Origin: Mycolicibacterium aurum | GTDB lineage: Bacteria > Actinomycetota > Actinomycetes > Mycobacteriales > Mycobacteriaceae | Reading direction: 5' to 3' | Length of the DNA: 64,000 nt | Assembly: GCF_900637195.1 (NCBI RefSeq) | Contig: NZ_LR134356.1 | Location: 4,526,001-4,590,000 of the forward strand | Shown: piece by piece, positions 55,771-64,000 of the stretch | How the letters are laid out: every line of letters starts with the position of its first letter | Numbering within the stretch: the stretch's first letter is position 1 | The notes under the pieces: model-generated | Told to the model about the DNA's origin: nothing | What the model saw: the letters and a program-made list of their open reading frames with translations, nothing else | Database searches by the model: none | Translations under genes and position numbers: made by a program

Positions 55771-56354
55771 ATCCACCCGCGAAGGTCATCTACCTTCGCT
55801 CGTATGGTGATCGCGACCGCGACGACCATGACGTGGTGCGCGCCGTCCTCGACGCCACCGTGGACCTGTTGCGCGACCAGTCCTTCGACGACCTGACCAC
55901 ACGCCAGATCGCGGACCGGGCGGGGGTTGCGCACAGCGACCTGTGTGCGTATTTCCGGTCCAAGGACGCGATCGTCGCCGAGGTCTACCTGGGATTGCTG
56001 CGCGACGCGCCGCTGGCGGTCGACGTGGAGGAGTCCGCGCGCACGCGGGTGGTGGCGTTGTTCCACCAGCTGGTGATGCTGCCGGCGGACCGGCCGGGCC
56101 TGGCCGCAGCATGCTCGAGCGCGATGATCTCCCAGGACAAGACGGTGCAGCCGATCCGCAGGCGCATTCAGGCCGAACTGCACCGGCGGGTGCGCACGGT
56201 GCTGCGCTCCGACGCCTGGCCGGAGGTCGCTCAGACGCTTGAGTTCGGCCTGGTGGGGGCCATGGTGCAGGCCAGTTCGGGGGCGGCGACGTTCGAGGGC
56301 ATGGCCGACGAGTTGGCCCGGGTTGTCACGACCTTGTTGCCGGAAACTTCCTGA
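55767..56354 (+). CDS. TetR-family regulator
   Basis: A 195-residue repressor. The helix-turn-helix is residues 17-64 (LDATVDLLRDQSFDDLTTRQ, IADRAGVAHSDLCAYFRSKD), followed by a TetR C-terminal domain. GTG 55767 overlaps the SDR stop as GTGA, so they are co-translated. No palindromic operator stands out in front of the SDR gene. Confidence 0.88.
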   Translation: MNPPAKVIYLRSYGDRDRDDHDVVRAVLDATVDLLRDQSFDDLTTRQIADRAGVAHSDLCAYFRSKDAIVAEVYLGLLRDAPLAVDVEESARTRVVALFHQLVMLPADRPGLAAACSSAMISQDKTVQPIRRRIQAELHRRVRTVLRSDAWPEVAQTLEFGLVGAMVQASSGAATFEGMADELARVVTTLLPETS

Positions 56355-56481
56355 CTGCGAACTCCCTGCTCAGAGGGGTGGTTGCGGCCTCGTCCGCGCC
56401 GTCGCCGCGCATTCTCGACTTGGTCGTTACCAATTCGTGCACATACCATCCAGGCGATTGACAAGTGTGAAGGAGCCCAAC

Positions 56482-57198
56482 GTGAAGACCCGCACCAGCA
56501 AGGCCGTCGGCGTCGCCCTCAGTGCCGCCGCGATCGCCATGTCTGTTCCGCTGGCCGTCAACGCCTACGCCGAGCCGGCCGCCCCGGTGGTCGAAATCCC
56601 GGACCCGCAGGGGCCCGACTGTGGCGCGTTCAAGGAGGCTCTGCCGAACTGGAAGGGTCTGGCGAACCTGCCCGTCAGCACCGCCCTGTCCAGCATTCCC
56701 GACATCTCGACGTTCAGCTCCGCCGTCTCGGGCCAGCTGAACCCGGCCGTCAACGTGGCCGGCGTCTTCGACAACGGCCCCTACGTGATCTTCGCGCCCA
56801 CCAACGAGGCGTTCGCGGCGTTGCCGCCCGAGCAGCTCGAGGTGCTGCGCACCGACGCCGCGGCGCTGACCACGCTGGTGTACTACCACGCGTTCCTCGG
56901 CCTGCTCGGTCCCGACGATGTCAAGGGCCAGCGTCCGACGCAGGAGGGCACCGAGGTCGAGGTGACCGGTTCCGGCGGCGACATCCAGGTCAACGAGACC
57001 GCCAAGGTGGTCTGCGGAGGCATCACGGCGCAGAACGCCCGGATCTACATCATCGACTCGGTGCTGAACCCGGCCGAGGCGCCCGCGCCGATCACGCCGA
57101 CCACGACGAGCACCACCGAGACCACCACCACGGCGGAGACCACGACTCCGGCGACCACCACGCCGGCGCTGCCCGCCGCCGAAGCACCCATCAGCTGA
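56482..57198 (+). CDS. secreted fasciclin (FAS1) domain protein
   Basis: A 238-residue exported protein. The signal peptide ends near VNAYAEP (residue 31). One FAS1 domain at about residues 60-200 has VFDNGPYVIFAPTNEAFAAL and YYHAFLG. A Thr-rich tail (TTTSTTETTTTAETTTPATT) probably is unstructured or glycosylated, as in MPT83-like antigens. There is no lipobox, so it is secreted rather than a lipoprotein. GTG 56482 has AAGGAG six bases upstream. FAS1 proteins mediate adhesion. Confidence 0.88.
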   Translation: MKTRTSKAVGVALSAAAIAMSVPLAVNAYAEPAAPVVEIPDPQGPDCGAFKEALPNWKGLANLPVSTALSSIPDISTFSSAVSGQLNPAVNVAGVFDNGPYVIFAPTNEAFAALPPEQLEVLRTDAAALTTLVYYHAFLGLLGPDDVKGQRPTQEGTEVEVTGSGGDIQVNETAKVVCGGITAQNARIYIIDSVLNPAEAPAPITPTTTSTTETTTTAETTTPATTTPALPAAEAPIS

Positions 57199-57202
57199 CG
57201 AC

Positions 57203-57245
57203 TTCGGTGTAGTTGGTCAACATCAGCTTGACCAACTACACCGAA
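57203..57245. terminator. GTGTAGT-type perfect inverted repeat
   Basis: Perfect 18-bp arms (57203-57220 and 57228-57245) around CATCAGC, between the convergent fasciclin and FadE genes. It shares GGTGTAGT and the ATCGC flank with the repeat at 50907-50959. Confidence 0.8.
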
Positions 57246-57255
57246 ATCGCTTGTC

Positions 57256-58398
57256 TCAGAGGCCCAGATCGCGGCCGATGATCTCTTTCATGATCTCCGT
57301 CGTGCCACCGAAGATCGTCATGATGCGTCCGTCGACGTAGTCACGGCACACGCGGTACTCCATCATCCAGCCGTAGCCGCCGTGCAGCTGCACGCACTGG
57401 TCGACGACCTTCTTGGCGACTTCGGTCGCCCACCATTTGGCCTTGGCGGCTTCGACCGCGGTCAGTTCACCGTCGACGATGGCCTGCAGGCACCGGTCCA
57501 CGTACTGCTCGGTGACGTCGAGCTCGGTGTCCATCTCCGCGAGCAGGAACCGGTTGTGCTGGAAGCTGCCGATCGACTGCCCGAAGGCCTTGCGATCCTT
57601 GGCGTATTGCAGTGTCTGACGCCAGGTTTCGCGCGCGCCGGCGATCGCGGAGATCGCGATCGACAACCGCTCTGAGGGCAGATTCTGCATCAGGTGGTAG
57701 AAGCCGCGTCCCTCCTTGCCCAGCACGTTGGCGTTCGGCACCCGCACGTTCTCGAAGTGCAGCTCGGCGGTGTCCTGGGCGTGCATACCCATCTTGTCGA
57801 GCTTGCGGCCGCGCGTGAACCCGGGCATGTCCCGCTCGACCACCAGAAGCGTGAAGCCCTTGTGGCCCGCCTCGGGATCGGTGCGCGCGACGACGACGAC
57901 GAGGTCACTGTTGATGCCCGACGAGATGAAGGTCTTGGAGCCGTTGAGAATCCAGTCGTCCCCGTCGCGCACGGCCGACGTGCGGATGCCCGCGAGGTCG
58001 CTGCCCGCGCCGGGTTCGGTCATCGCGACCGCGATGATCGTCTCGCCACTGGCGATCCCCGGCAGCCATCGCTGCTTCTGCTCGTCGGTGGTGAGATCCT
58101 TGAAATAGGGCGCGACGACGTCGTTGTGCAGGCTAAGCCCGGGTCCGGGCACCCCGGCTCTGGCGATCTCCTCGTCGATGATCGCGTTGAACCGGAAGTC
58201 ATCGGTTCCGCCACCGCCGAACTCCTCGGGCATGTTGAACCCGATGAGCCCGTGCTTGCCCGCGGCCACGTAGGCCGACCGGTCGACGAGGCGGTCGGCC
58301 TCCCACTTCTCGGCGTTGGGGACGAGTTCGCTGTCGATGTAGCCGCGGACAGTGTCCCGGAAGGCTTCGTGCTCGGCGTCGTAGATCGTTCGCTTCAT
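57256..58398 (-). CDS. acyl-CoA dehydrogenase (FadE, long-chain type)
   Basis: A 380-residue FAD enzyme for the first oxidation of fatty acyl-CoA. Motifs are AMTEPGAGSDLAGI, NGSKTFISSGI, and RKAFGQSIGSFQ. At the C-terminus it has FGGTTEIMKEIIGR, with Gly where medium-chain enzymes have the catalytic Glu. As in long-chain and isovaleryl enzymes, the base is therefore probably the Glu of LPSERLSIA. ATG 58398 has GGAGGAACACAC before it. It is the third gene of a thiolase-echA-fadE operon. Confidence 0.93.
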   Translation of the reverse strand: MKRTIYDAEHEAFRDTVRGYIDSELVPNAEKWEADRLVDRSAYVAAGKHGLIGFNMPEEFGGGGTDDFRFNAIIDEEIARAGVPGPGLSLHNDVVAPYFKDLTTDEQKQRWLPGIASGETIIAVAMTEPGAGSDLAGIRTSAVRDGDDWILNGSKTFISSGINSDLVVVVARTDPEAGHKGFTLLVVERDMPGFTRGRKLDKMGMHAQDTAELHFENVRVPNANVLGKEGRGFYHLMQNLPSERLSIAISAIAGARETWRQTLQYAKDRKAFGQSIGSFQHNRFLLAEMDTELDVTEQYVDRCLQAIVDGELTAVEAAKAKWWATEVAKKVVDQCVQLHGGYGWMMEYRVCRDYVDGRIMTIFGGTTEIMKEIIGRDLGL

Positions 58399-58426
58399 GT
58401 GTGTTCCTCCAGTTGGCGTACTTGGC

Positions 58427-59233
58427 TTACTTGGCCTTCCATACCGGCGCGCGCTTCTGCGCGAAGGCCAGCGGCCCTTCCATGGCGTCCTCGGTGGTGA
58501 AGACGACGCCTACTTCCCGCATCGTTCTGGACCAGCCCGGTTCATCGGCGGCCACGATGCCGTCGTCGGAGCCGACGGCGACCCGCTTGCTGGCCTGAAC
58601 CGCCAGCGGGGCGTTGACCGTGATCCGCTCGGCGAGTGCCAGGGCGGCGTCGAGCTCGGTCCCGTCGGGGACCACCTCGTTGATCAGACCCCACGACAGC
58701 GCCTCGGCCGACGTGATCGGTTCTCCGGTGAACATCATCTGCAGCGCCACCTTGCGGGGCATCTGGTCGACCAGGCGGAAGACACCGCCCGCGGCCGCGA
58801 TCAACCCGCGCTTCACCTCGGGCAGCCCGAACTTGGCGCTCTCCCCGGCCACCACCAGGTCGCTGGCCAGCGCCAGTTCGGTGCCACCGCCCAGCGCGGT
58901 GCCGTTGACCGCCGCGATGGTCGGCTTGTCGATGAAGTGGCGCACGTATCCGGCGAAGCCCCACTTGGGATGGTCGGGGTGGCCGATGTTCTCGCCGCGT
59001 GACAGCGCCTTCAAATCCGCTCCGGCACAGAAGGATTTGTCGCCCGAGCCGGTGACCACGACCACCCACACGTCGGGGTCGCGCTGCGCCTCGTCGAGTG
59101 CGTCACCCAGCGCGATCGACACCGAGGCGTTGATGGCGTTGCGGGCCTCGGGACGGTTGATCGTCACGATCATGACCTTGCCGCGGCGCTCGACCAGAGC
59201 GCCCGGAGCGGCGGCCTCTCCGGTGTCGGTCAC
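58427..59233 (-). CDS. enoyl-CoA hydratase (EchA)
   Basis: A 268-residue crotonase. Oxyanion segments are KSFCAGADLKALS and VNGTALGGGTELALASDLVV; LPEVKRGLIAAAGGV contributes one catalytic Glu (PEV), while the second position (AAAGGV) lacks the usual Glu. It may therefore be an isomerase or act on unusual substrates. GTG 59233 overlaps the thiolase stop as GTGA, and FadE follows 28 bp later. Confidence 0.9.
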   Translation of the reverse strand: MTDTGEAAAPGALVERRGKVMIVTINRPEARNAINASVSIALGDALDEAQRDPDVWVVVVTGSGDKSFCAGADLKALSRGENIGHPDHPKWGFAGYVRHFIDKPTIAAVNGTALGGGTELALASDLVVAGESAKFGLPEVKRGLIAAAGGVFRLVDQMPRKVALQMMFTGEPITSAEALSWGLINEVVPDGTELDAALALAERITVNAPLAVQASKRVAVGSDDGIVAADEPGWSRTMREVGVVFTTEDAMEGPLAFAQKRAPVWKAK

Positions 59234-60375
59234 AGAAGTTCCAGGATGGTCGCGTTGGCCTGGCCCCCGCCCTCACACATCGTCTGCAGGCCGTACTGAA
59301 TTCCCTTGTCCCGCATGTGGTAGAGCATCGTGGTCATGATCCGGGCTCCGGAGCCACCCAGCGGGTGGCCGAGCGCGATGGCGCCCCCGTTGGGGTTCAC
59401 CTTCTTCTCGTCTGCACCGATGTCCTTCAGCCATGCCATCGGCACCGGCGCGAAGGCCTCGTTGACCTCGAACACCCCGATCTCGTCCAGCGAGAGACCG
59501 GACCGCTGCAGCGCCTTCTGGGTGGCCGGGATGGGCGCGGTCAGCATGATCACCGGGTCGGCGCCGGCCAGCACCGCGGTGTGCACCTTGGCAAGGGGCT
59601 TGAGCCCCAGCGACTTCGCCTTCTCGGCGGACATGAACAGCAGCGCGGCGGAGCCGTCCGAGATCTGCGAGCTGTTGCCCGCGTGGATCACGCCGTCTTC
59701 CTTGAAGGCGGGCTTGATCTTGCCGATCGACTCGATGGTGCCGCCGCGACGGATGCCCTCGTCCTTGAGCACGGGGTTACCGTCCTGGTCCTTGATGGCC
59801 ACGATCTGGTCATCGAAAGCGCCGGAATCCTGTGCTGCAGCGGCTTTTTCATGTGAGCCGAGCGAGAACTGATCCAGGTCGGTGCGGCTCAGTCCCCACT
59901 GGTCGGCGATCATCTCGGCGCCGATGCCCTGGTTCGGGGTCTGGCTGTACCGGCCTCGGAACGCCTCCGGGTAGGGATGGCCGCCGTTGGCCAGCGAGGA
60001 ACCCATGGGTACCCGGGACATCGACTCGACGCCACCGGCGATGACGACGTCGTAGTGGCCCGCGACCACGCCGGCGGCAGCGAAGTGCACCGACTGCTGG
60101 CTGGACCCACACTGGCGGTCCACGGTCACGCCGGGCACCGACTCCGGCCAGCCCGCGGCCAGGACGGCGGTCCGCGCGATGTCGAGCGCCTGCTCGCCGG
60201 CCTGCATCACGCACCCCCAGATCACGTCGTCGACGATCGCGGGGTCGATGCCCGCACGCTCGGCCAGGCCGTTGAGCACCTGCGCCGACAGTTCACCCGG
60301 GTGCACGCCGGACAGCCCGCCGTTCCGCTTGCCGACTGGCGACCGAACGGCCTCGACGATGACGGCTTCAGCCAT
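59230..60375 (-). CDS. acetyl-CoA acyltransferase (thiolase, FadA)
   Basis: A 381-residue thiolase for the last step of beta-oxidation. Nucleophile C89 (VDRQCGSSQQS), catalytic His in NPNGGAIALGHPLGGSGARI, and second Cys in TMCEGGGQANATI are all present. ATG 60375 has GGAG at a suitable distance. It heads the thiolase-echA-fadE operon, which supplies three of the four beta-oxidation activities; the 3-hydroxyacyl-CoA dehydrogenase is missing locally. Confidence 0.93.
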   Translation of the reverse strand: MAEAVIVEAVRSPVGKRNGGLSGVHPGELSAQVLNGLAERAGIDPAIVDDVIWGCVMQAGEQALDIARTAVLAAGWPESVPGVTVDRQCGSSQQSVHFAAAGVVAGHYDVVIAGGVESMSRVPMGSSLANGGHPYPEAFRGRYSQTPNQGIGAEMIADQWGLSRTDLDQFSLGSHEKAAAAQDSGAFDDQIVAIKDQDGNPVLKDEGIRRGGTIESIGKIKPAFKEDGVIHAGNSSQISDGSAALLFMSAEKAKSLGLKPLAKVHTAVLAGADPVIMLTAPIPATQKALQRSGLSLDEIGVFEVNEAFAPVPMAWLKDIGADEKKVNPNGGAIALGHPLGGSGARIMTTMLYHMRDKGIQYGLQTMCEGGGQANATILELL

Positions 60376-60411
60376 GGAGATACTCCTTCATTGACGGGTC
60401 TTTCCTCGAAC

Positions 60412-60454
60412 GTAAACGAACAAGGTTTACTAGGTCAACCTACTGGTTGGTAGG
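60412..60454. promoter_or_regulatory. two inverted repeats before the beta-oxidation operon
   Basis: GTAAAC-N7-GTTTAC (60412-60430) and CCTAC-N6-GTAGG (60439-60454) lie 37-79 bp before the thiolase start. Either could bind the FadR-like GntR regulator encoded at 61995-62786 or a TetR-type lipid regulator. Confidence 0.5.
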
Positions 60455-60478
60455 TGTCAGTCCCACTCCGGGGACCTC

Positions 60479-61798
60479 CTATCCGGCGACCGGTGAACGG
60501 CCCTTCGCGGCGCGTTCGGACGCCGACAGCAGGTCGTCACGGAACTGCGGATGCGCAATGGCCGCGAGCGCCTCACCGCGTTGGCGCACGGTCAATCCTT
60601 CCAACTCCGCCGCGCCGAACTCGGTGATGATGACGTCGACATGATGACGCGGCGTCGTGATCACCGCTCCCGGCCCGAACCACGGCACGATCCGTGACTT
60701 CAGGTCGCCCTCCTCGCCGAACGTCGACGGCAGGCAGATCAGCGACCGGTCCGTCAGCTCCAGGCCTGCGCCCGCCACGAAGTCCTCCGCGCCGCCGATC
60801 CCGCTGAACTGGTTGCCGTTGATGGTGTCGGCCACGACCTGACCGTGGATGTCGACGGCAAGTCCGCCGTTGATCGAGATCATGCTGCGGTTGGCGGCGA
60901 TCACCTCGGGCGAGTTGACGATCTCGACCGGCAGGAAGGCGACGTCGGCGTTGCCGTCCAGCCACGTGTAGAGCTCCGGTGACCCGAACGCGAACGTCGT
61001 CACGCTGACGCCGTCATAGAGGCCCTTGCGGGCGTTGGACACCTTGCCGGCCCGGTGCAGCTGCATACAGCCGTCGGTGAACATCTCACTGTGCAGCCCG
61101 TAGTCGCCGCCGTCCCCCTCGGCCAGCAGCGTGGCGATCTGGCTCGGGATCGAGCCGATCCCGGTCTGCAGCGTCGCTCCGGGGCGGATGAAGGAGACCG
61201 CGTGCCGGGCGATCGCCTTGTCCGCGTCGCTCGGTGGCGGTGCGGGCAGAGAGAGCGGCGCGTCGGTGGAGTGCACCAGGATGTCGATCTCATCGACGTG
61301 CAGTGCGTGGCGGTGTTGCGTGCCCAACCCGAAGGTCCTCGGGTACGCCTCCGAGACCTCGACGACGAGCACACGATCGGGATCGGCGCCCGCGCGGCGC
61401 AGTTCGTCGATGGTGCCGCCCGCATGCAGTGACAGCGAGCACCAGCCGTCAGCGTCGGGCGGCGCCGCGACCGTCGTCATCACGCGCGGCGCCTGCCGTT
61501 CGAGCAAGGGCCCGAACCTCCGGAAGTCCGCAGGCGTGAACTCGATATCGGCGCCGCTGTCGCGCAGCGCCCGCTCCAGCGGACCGAAGAAGCCCGACAG
61601 GTAGTGCACGCCTCCACGCGAGAACAGGTCGGTGCCGACGGCCAGGAGCGCGCCGTAGACGCGCAGGTCGGTCCAGTCGTCGCGCTCGCCGAGAGCGCGC
61701 AGCAGTGCCGGCGGTTGGCCGGGCCCGAGCGGGATGCCCAGCGTGTCGGTGGTTCGCAGTCGCGCAGCAGCCTCGTCGGCCGTCAACTCCTGTGGCAT
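60479..61798 (-). CDS. acetyl-CoA hydrolase/CoA-transferase family protein
   Basis: A 439-residue CoA-transferase of the Cat1/4-hydroxybutyrate CoA-transferase type. The N-terminal half resembles AcetylCoA_hydro_N. The C-terminal half has GIGSIPSQIATLLAEGDGGD, then LHSEMFTDG with the likely nucleophilic Glu, and NGNQFSGIGGAEDFVAGA. It moves CoA between short acyl groups and carboxylates. ATG 61798 removes a non-homologous upstream extension. A promoter region with inverted repeats lies after it, so it is separate from the thiolase operon. Confidence 0.88.
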   Translation of the reverse strand: MPQELTADEAAARLRTTDTLGIPLGPGQPPALLRALGERDDWTDLRVYGALLAVGTDLFSRGGVHYLSGFFGPLERALRDSGADIEFTPADFRRFGPLLERQAPRVMTTVAAPPDADGWCSLSLHAGGTIDELRRAGADPDRVLVVEVSEAYPRTFGLGTQHRHALHVDEIDILVHSTDAPLSLPAPPPSDADKAIARHAVSFIRPGATLQTGIGSIPSQIATLLAEGDGGDYGLHSEMFTDGCMQLHRAGKVSNARKGLYDGVSVTTFAFGSPELYTWLDGNADVAFLPVEIVNSPEVIAANRSMISINGGLAVDIHGQVVADTINGNQFSGIGGAEDFVAGAGLELTDRSLICLPSTFGEEGDLKSRIVPWFGPGAVITTPRHHVDVIITEFGAAELEGLTVRQRGEALAAIAHPQFRDDLLSASERAAKGRSPVAG

Positions 61799-61994
61799 GC
61801 GGCTACCCTGCCATGCGCGCGGCGACAGCTTCGGCGATCTCCAAGTGTCCGGCGCAGATTCGTCACGACCCCGGTGAGCTGGCACAATCGACGTCCACCT
61901 GCACGGATGCCGTTCGGACATTCGGCGCTGACCCCACATGGTTTACTGAGTTGCACAGCTGAGGTGCACGAGGTCGACCCGCGAGGAGGGTGCA

Positions 61995-62786
61995 GTGGCT
62001 CGCAATACACCGCTGGCCCCGATGATCGGGCCGGACGCGGTCGCGTCGCGCGCTGCCGTGCGCTCCCCCAAGACCGCCGAGCTGGTCGCAGGCACGCTGC
62101 GCCGGATGGTCGTCGAAGGGCAGCTGCAGGACGGCGACTTCCTGCCCAACGAGGCGGAGCTGATGGCGCACTTCGGCGTGAGCCGCCCGACGCTGCGGGA
62201 AGCCGTCCGGGTACTGGAGTCCGAGCGTCTGGTGGAAGTGCGCCGAGGATCGCGCACCGGTGCTCGGGTCCGGGTGCCCGGCCCCGAGGTGGTGGCCCGG
62301 CCGGCAGGGCTGCTGCTGGAACTGTCGGGCGCGACGATCGCCGATCTGCTGACCGCGAAGTCGGGCATCGAGCCGATGGCCGCGCGCCTGCTCGCCGAGT
62401 CCGGTACGGCCGCGGCGTTCGACGAGCTCGAGCAGATGCTCGAAGTTCTCGTCGCCGACGGTCATCAGTCGGCGCGGCTCGCCGAGGCCACGGGTGCCTT
62501 TCATTTGCGCGTGGTGCAGCTGTCGGGCAATGCCACGCTGGCCATCGTCGCTGGGATGCTGCACGAGATCACGGTCAGGCACACGGCTTTCGTGTTCAAA
62601 GAACGTCGCCCGGTCTCGAAGGCCGACTACGAGAAGCTGATGCGGTCGTATCGCAAGCTCATGCAGTTCCTGCGCGCGGGTGACGCCCCGGGCGCCGAGG
62701 CGCACTGGCGCAAACACCTCGATACGTCACGGGAGTTGCTGCTGACGGGCCTGGAGAGTGTGCCCGTCCGCGACGTGATGGGCTGA
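61995..62786 (+). CDS. FadR-type GntR regulator (FCD domain)
   Basis: A 263-residue regulator: winged helix-turn-helix at about residues 25-90 (KTAELVAGTLRRMVVEGQLQ, LPNEAELMAHFGVSRPTLRE) and a C-terminal FCD helical ligand domain (110-250) with FHLRVVQLSGNATL and a late His in EAHWRKHL, likely metal ligands. GTG 61995 has GAGGAGG nine bases upstream. It is divergent from the CoA-transferase gene. Acyl-CoA-responsive control of the neighbouring beta-oxidation genes is a fair inference. Confidence 0.9.
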   Translation: MARNTPLAPMIGPDAVASRAAVRSPKTAELVAGTLRRMVVEGQLQDGDFLPNEAELMAHFGVSRPTLREAVRVLESERLVEVRRGSRTGARVRVPGPEVVARPAGLLLELSGATIADLLTAKSGIEPMAARLLAESGTAAAFDELEQMLEVLVADGHQSARLAEATGAFHLRVVQLSGNATLAIVAGMLHEITVRHTAFVFKERRPVSKADYEKLMRSYRKLMQFLRAGDAPGAEAHWRKHLDTSRELLLTGLESVPVRDVMG

Positions 62787-62819
62787 GGGTCAGCCATCGC
62801 GCGGCGGATGACGGCTACC

Positions 62820-62884
62820 GCGGCGAAATCCACCTTGTGCAGCGGACGTTCGGGTAGGCGTCTGCAGAATGCGACTTTCGCCGC
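62820..62884. terminator. imperfect inverted repeat between convergent genes
   Basis: Arms 62820-62842 and 62862-62884 match at 18 of 23 positions, including GCGGCGAAA and TGCAG at the ends, with a 19-nt loop. It separates the FadR-like gene from the DUF3556 gene. Confidence 0.6.
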
Positions 62885-62912
62885 CGCATTCCACCCGCGA
62901 TGACGGGAAAGC

Positions 62913-64000
62913 TCAGGGCGCGTCGGCGCCGCCCTTGCTCCACGTCACCTGCACCGGCACCGTGTCGTCCCACGGTTGGCGCGTGACCATGTCGGCGACC
63001 ATTACGTAACCGCGTTCGAACTCGCCTGTGGCGGCATCGACGAGGCGGTACTCCTGGCGCTGCTTGTGGATCGGCTGCGCGTCGAGCAACAGCACCCGCA
63101 CCTCGCCCGGCTCGAAGTGGCACCGCTTCTGCAGGGCGGCGATCAACTGCTCGTTGTGCATGTGGCCGTCGCCGAAGTTCCATCCGATCGCGGTGCTGCA
63201 GATCCGCTCACCGTCGGTCAGCACATAGTCGTCCTCGTTGTATCCGGCCATGGTCCGGTGCGCCAACGTGAACATCGCCCGGCCGTGGGTGTTGAACGAC
63301 CGGAATGCGTACCCCATGTACTGGTACATCTCGGCAGTTTCCTTGCTGCCGTAGAACTTCTCCATCTGTGCGGCCGGCATCGCAGCGATCGCGACGATGC
63401 CCGTGCTGATCTTCTCCGCCGCCGACGGTTTCACACACCACAGCGAGGTATCCCAGTTGCCGGCGTAATACCGCATCCCGGGCAGGAAGGAGACCTTGCG
63501 CGGAAACAGGTTTCCGACCACCACCGTGCCCGCGACGACGGCGAACAGCACAATGGGCCAGGGACTCTGCAGATCCCCGAGGCCCACTCCGGCATTGCCG
63601 ACGAACAGCGCGAGAACGCTGAACATCATGAAGACGTTCCATTCCAGCGGCACGCCCATCGGGATCGCCGACAGGATGCCGAAGTGGAAGCAGATCATCA
63701 CGAACGCGGCGACGGCCGTCACCCACCCGCCGTGGGAGAAGAACAGCACCAGCGGCACGAGCATCTCGATCGCGGTGCTGAAGTGGGCCAGCACCCGCGA
63801 CGCCCGACCGGGACGCAGATCATCGGGGAAGTGCTCGAAGAACTTTCGCTTGATCCACTTAGGGCGCATCACCGGGTTGTTGCTCATCATCGTCGAGATG
63901 ACGAACGGGAAGTGCTTGTTCAGCTTCGACGTGGCCGCGCCGATCCAGATCACCAGACACACCAGCTTGGCGGCGATGATGATGTCCGCCCCGCTGAACA
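62913..64000 (-). CDS. DUF3556 transmembrane protein (5' end outside window)
   Basis: At least 362 residues; the frame runs on past the window edge without a start, with IIIAAKLVCLVIWIGAATSK the first visible helix. Several helices follow (LVPLVLFFSHGGWVTAVAAF, FHFGILSAIP, VLFAVVAGTVVVGNLFP), then a soluble C-terminal half of about 190 residues (MRYYAGNWDTSLWCVKPSAA to VTWSKGGADAP). This matches the mycobacterial DUF3556 family of unknown function. The full protein is likely 500-600 residues. Confidence 0.75.
   Translation of the reverse strand, partial: FSGADIIIAAKLVCLVIWIGAATSKLNKHFPFVISTMMSNNPVMRPKWIKRKFFEHFPDDLRPGRASRVLAHFSTAIEMLVPLVLFFSHGGWVTAVAAFVMICFHFGILSAIPMGVPLEWNVFMMFSVLALFVGNAGVGLGDLQSPWPIVLFAVVAGTVVVGNLFPRKVSFLPGMRYYAGNWDTSLWCVKPSAAEKISTGIVAIAAMPAAQMEKFYGSKETAEMYQYMGYAFRSFNTHGRAMFTLAHRTMAGYNEDDYVLTDGERICSTAIGWNFGDGHMHNEQLIAALQKRCHFEPGEVRVLLLDAQPIHKQRQEYRLVDAATGEFERGYVMVADMVTRQPWDDTVPVQVTWSKGGADAP

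Noticed and set aside
1..64000. rRNA, tRNA, prophage or conjugative genes
   Set aside because: I saw no tRNA-like cloverleaf ends, rRNA segments, or phage/conjugation proteins while reading the window; a covariance-model scan would be decisive.

Overview
The window is high-GC DNA from a mycobacterium, most likely a rapidly growing Mycolicibacterium. The evidence is lineage-specific genes: mycothiol deacetylase MshB, F420 enzyme FbiC, the PimE mannosyltransferase, lipoprotein LpqW, an MmpL transporter, an Rv1155-type F420 split-barrel protein and a DUF3556 protein. From memory, positions 3.7-51 kb follow, in reverse order, the Mycobacterium tuberculosis segment around Rv1178 to Rv1142c. The narGHJI operon and the PE/PPE genes of that segment are absent. 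A LytS/LytTR and solute-symporter block sits where M. tuberculosis has Rv1155 and Rv1156 side by side. I did not see any rRNA, tRNA, CRISPR array or prophage.

Layout. 0-4 kb: bifunctional proline-degrading PutA (cut by the window edge) and a divergent LysR regulator. 4-9.5 kb: succinyl-DAP aminotransferase and 7Fe ferredoxin, PadR regulator and dienoyl-CoA reductase FadH, a GH16-like protein and YceI. 9.5-18 kb: FAH-family hydrolase, FbiC, a small membrane protein with a 35-codon ORF in front, MshB, a ClC channel and LpqW. 18-27 kb: TypA, several small proteins, MutT2, pterin dehydratase, PimE, two secreted Ala/Pro-rich proteins, a nitroreductase, a resolvase-like domain without its catalytic serine, and an HhH-GPD protein. 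27-38 kb: DUF732 and ANTAR proteins, then a sensor kinase, LytTR regulator and two DUF485/symporter pairs, an MFS transporter and an acyltransferase. 38-46.7 kb: F420 protein, two tandem methyltransferases, GntR, sirtuin, an IS481-family insertion, methyltransferase, TetR, MmpL, DoxX. 47-51 kb: an Mcr/SDR/NMO operon divergent from an enoyl-CoA hydratase. 51-64 kb: transporters, a CPBP protease, SDRs, gamma-carbonic anhydrase, TetR, a fasciclin protein, a beta-oxidation operon, CoA-transferase, FadR-type regulator and DUF3556.

How the parts work together. There are three lipid or acyl-CoA units: FadH; Mcr/SDR/EchA; and thiolase/EchA/FadE with a CoA-transferase and FadR-like regulator nearby. 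F420 synthesis (FbiC) and a probable F420 user (Rv1155-like) are both present. The kinase/regulator/DUF485/symporter block looks like a carboxylate-sensing and uptake unit.

Three sequence-level observations stand out. (1) Thirteen genes have a TANNNT box 6-8 bases before their start codon, the geometry of leaderless mycobacterial promoters, and this decides several starts. (2) Many genes end in long, near-perfect inverted repeats, two of which share sequence. (3) An IS481-type element sits exactly in a CTAG that formed the overlapping stop codons of two convergent genes. The 6-bp duplication left both genes intact and supplies the transposase stop codon, and an internal hairpin covers the transposase ribosome-binding site and start.
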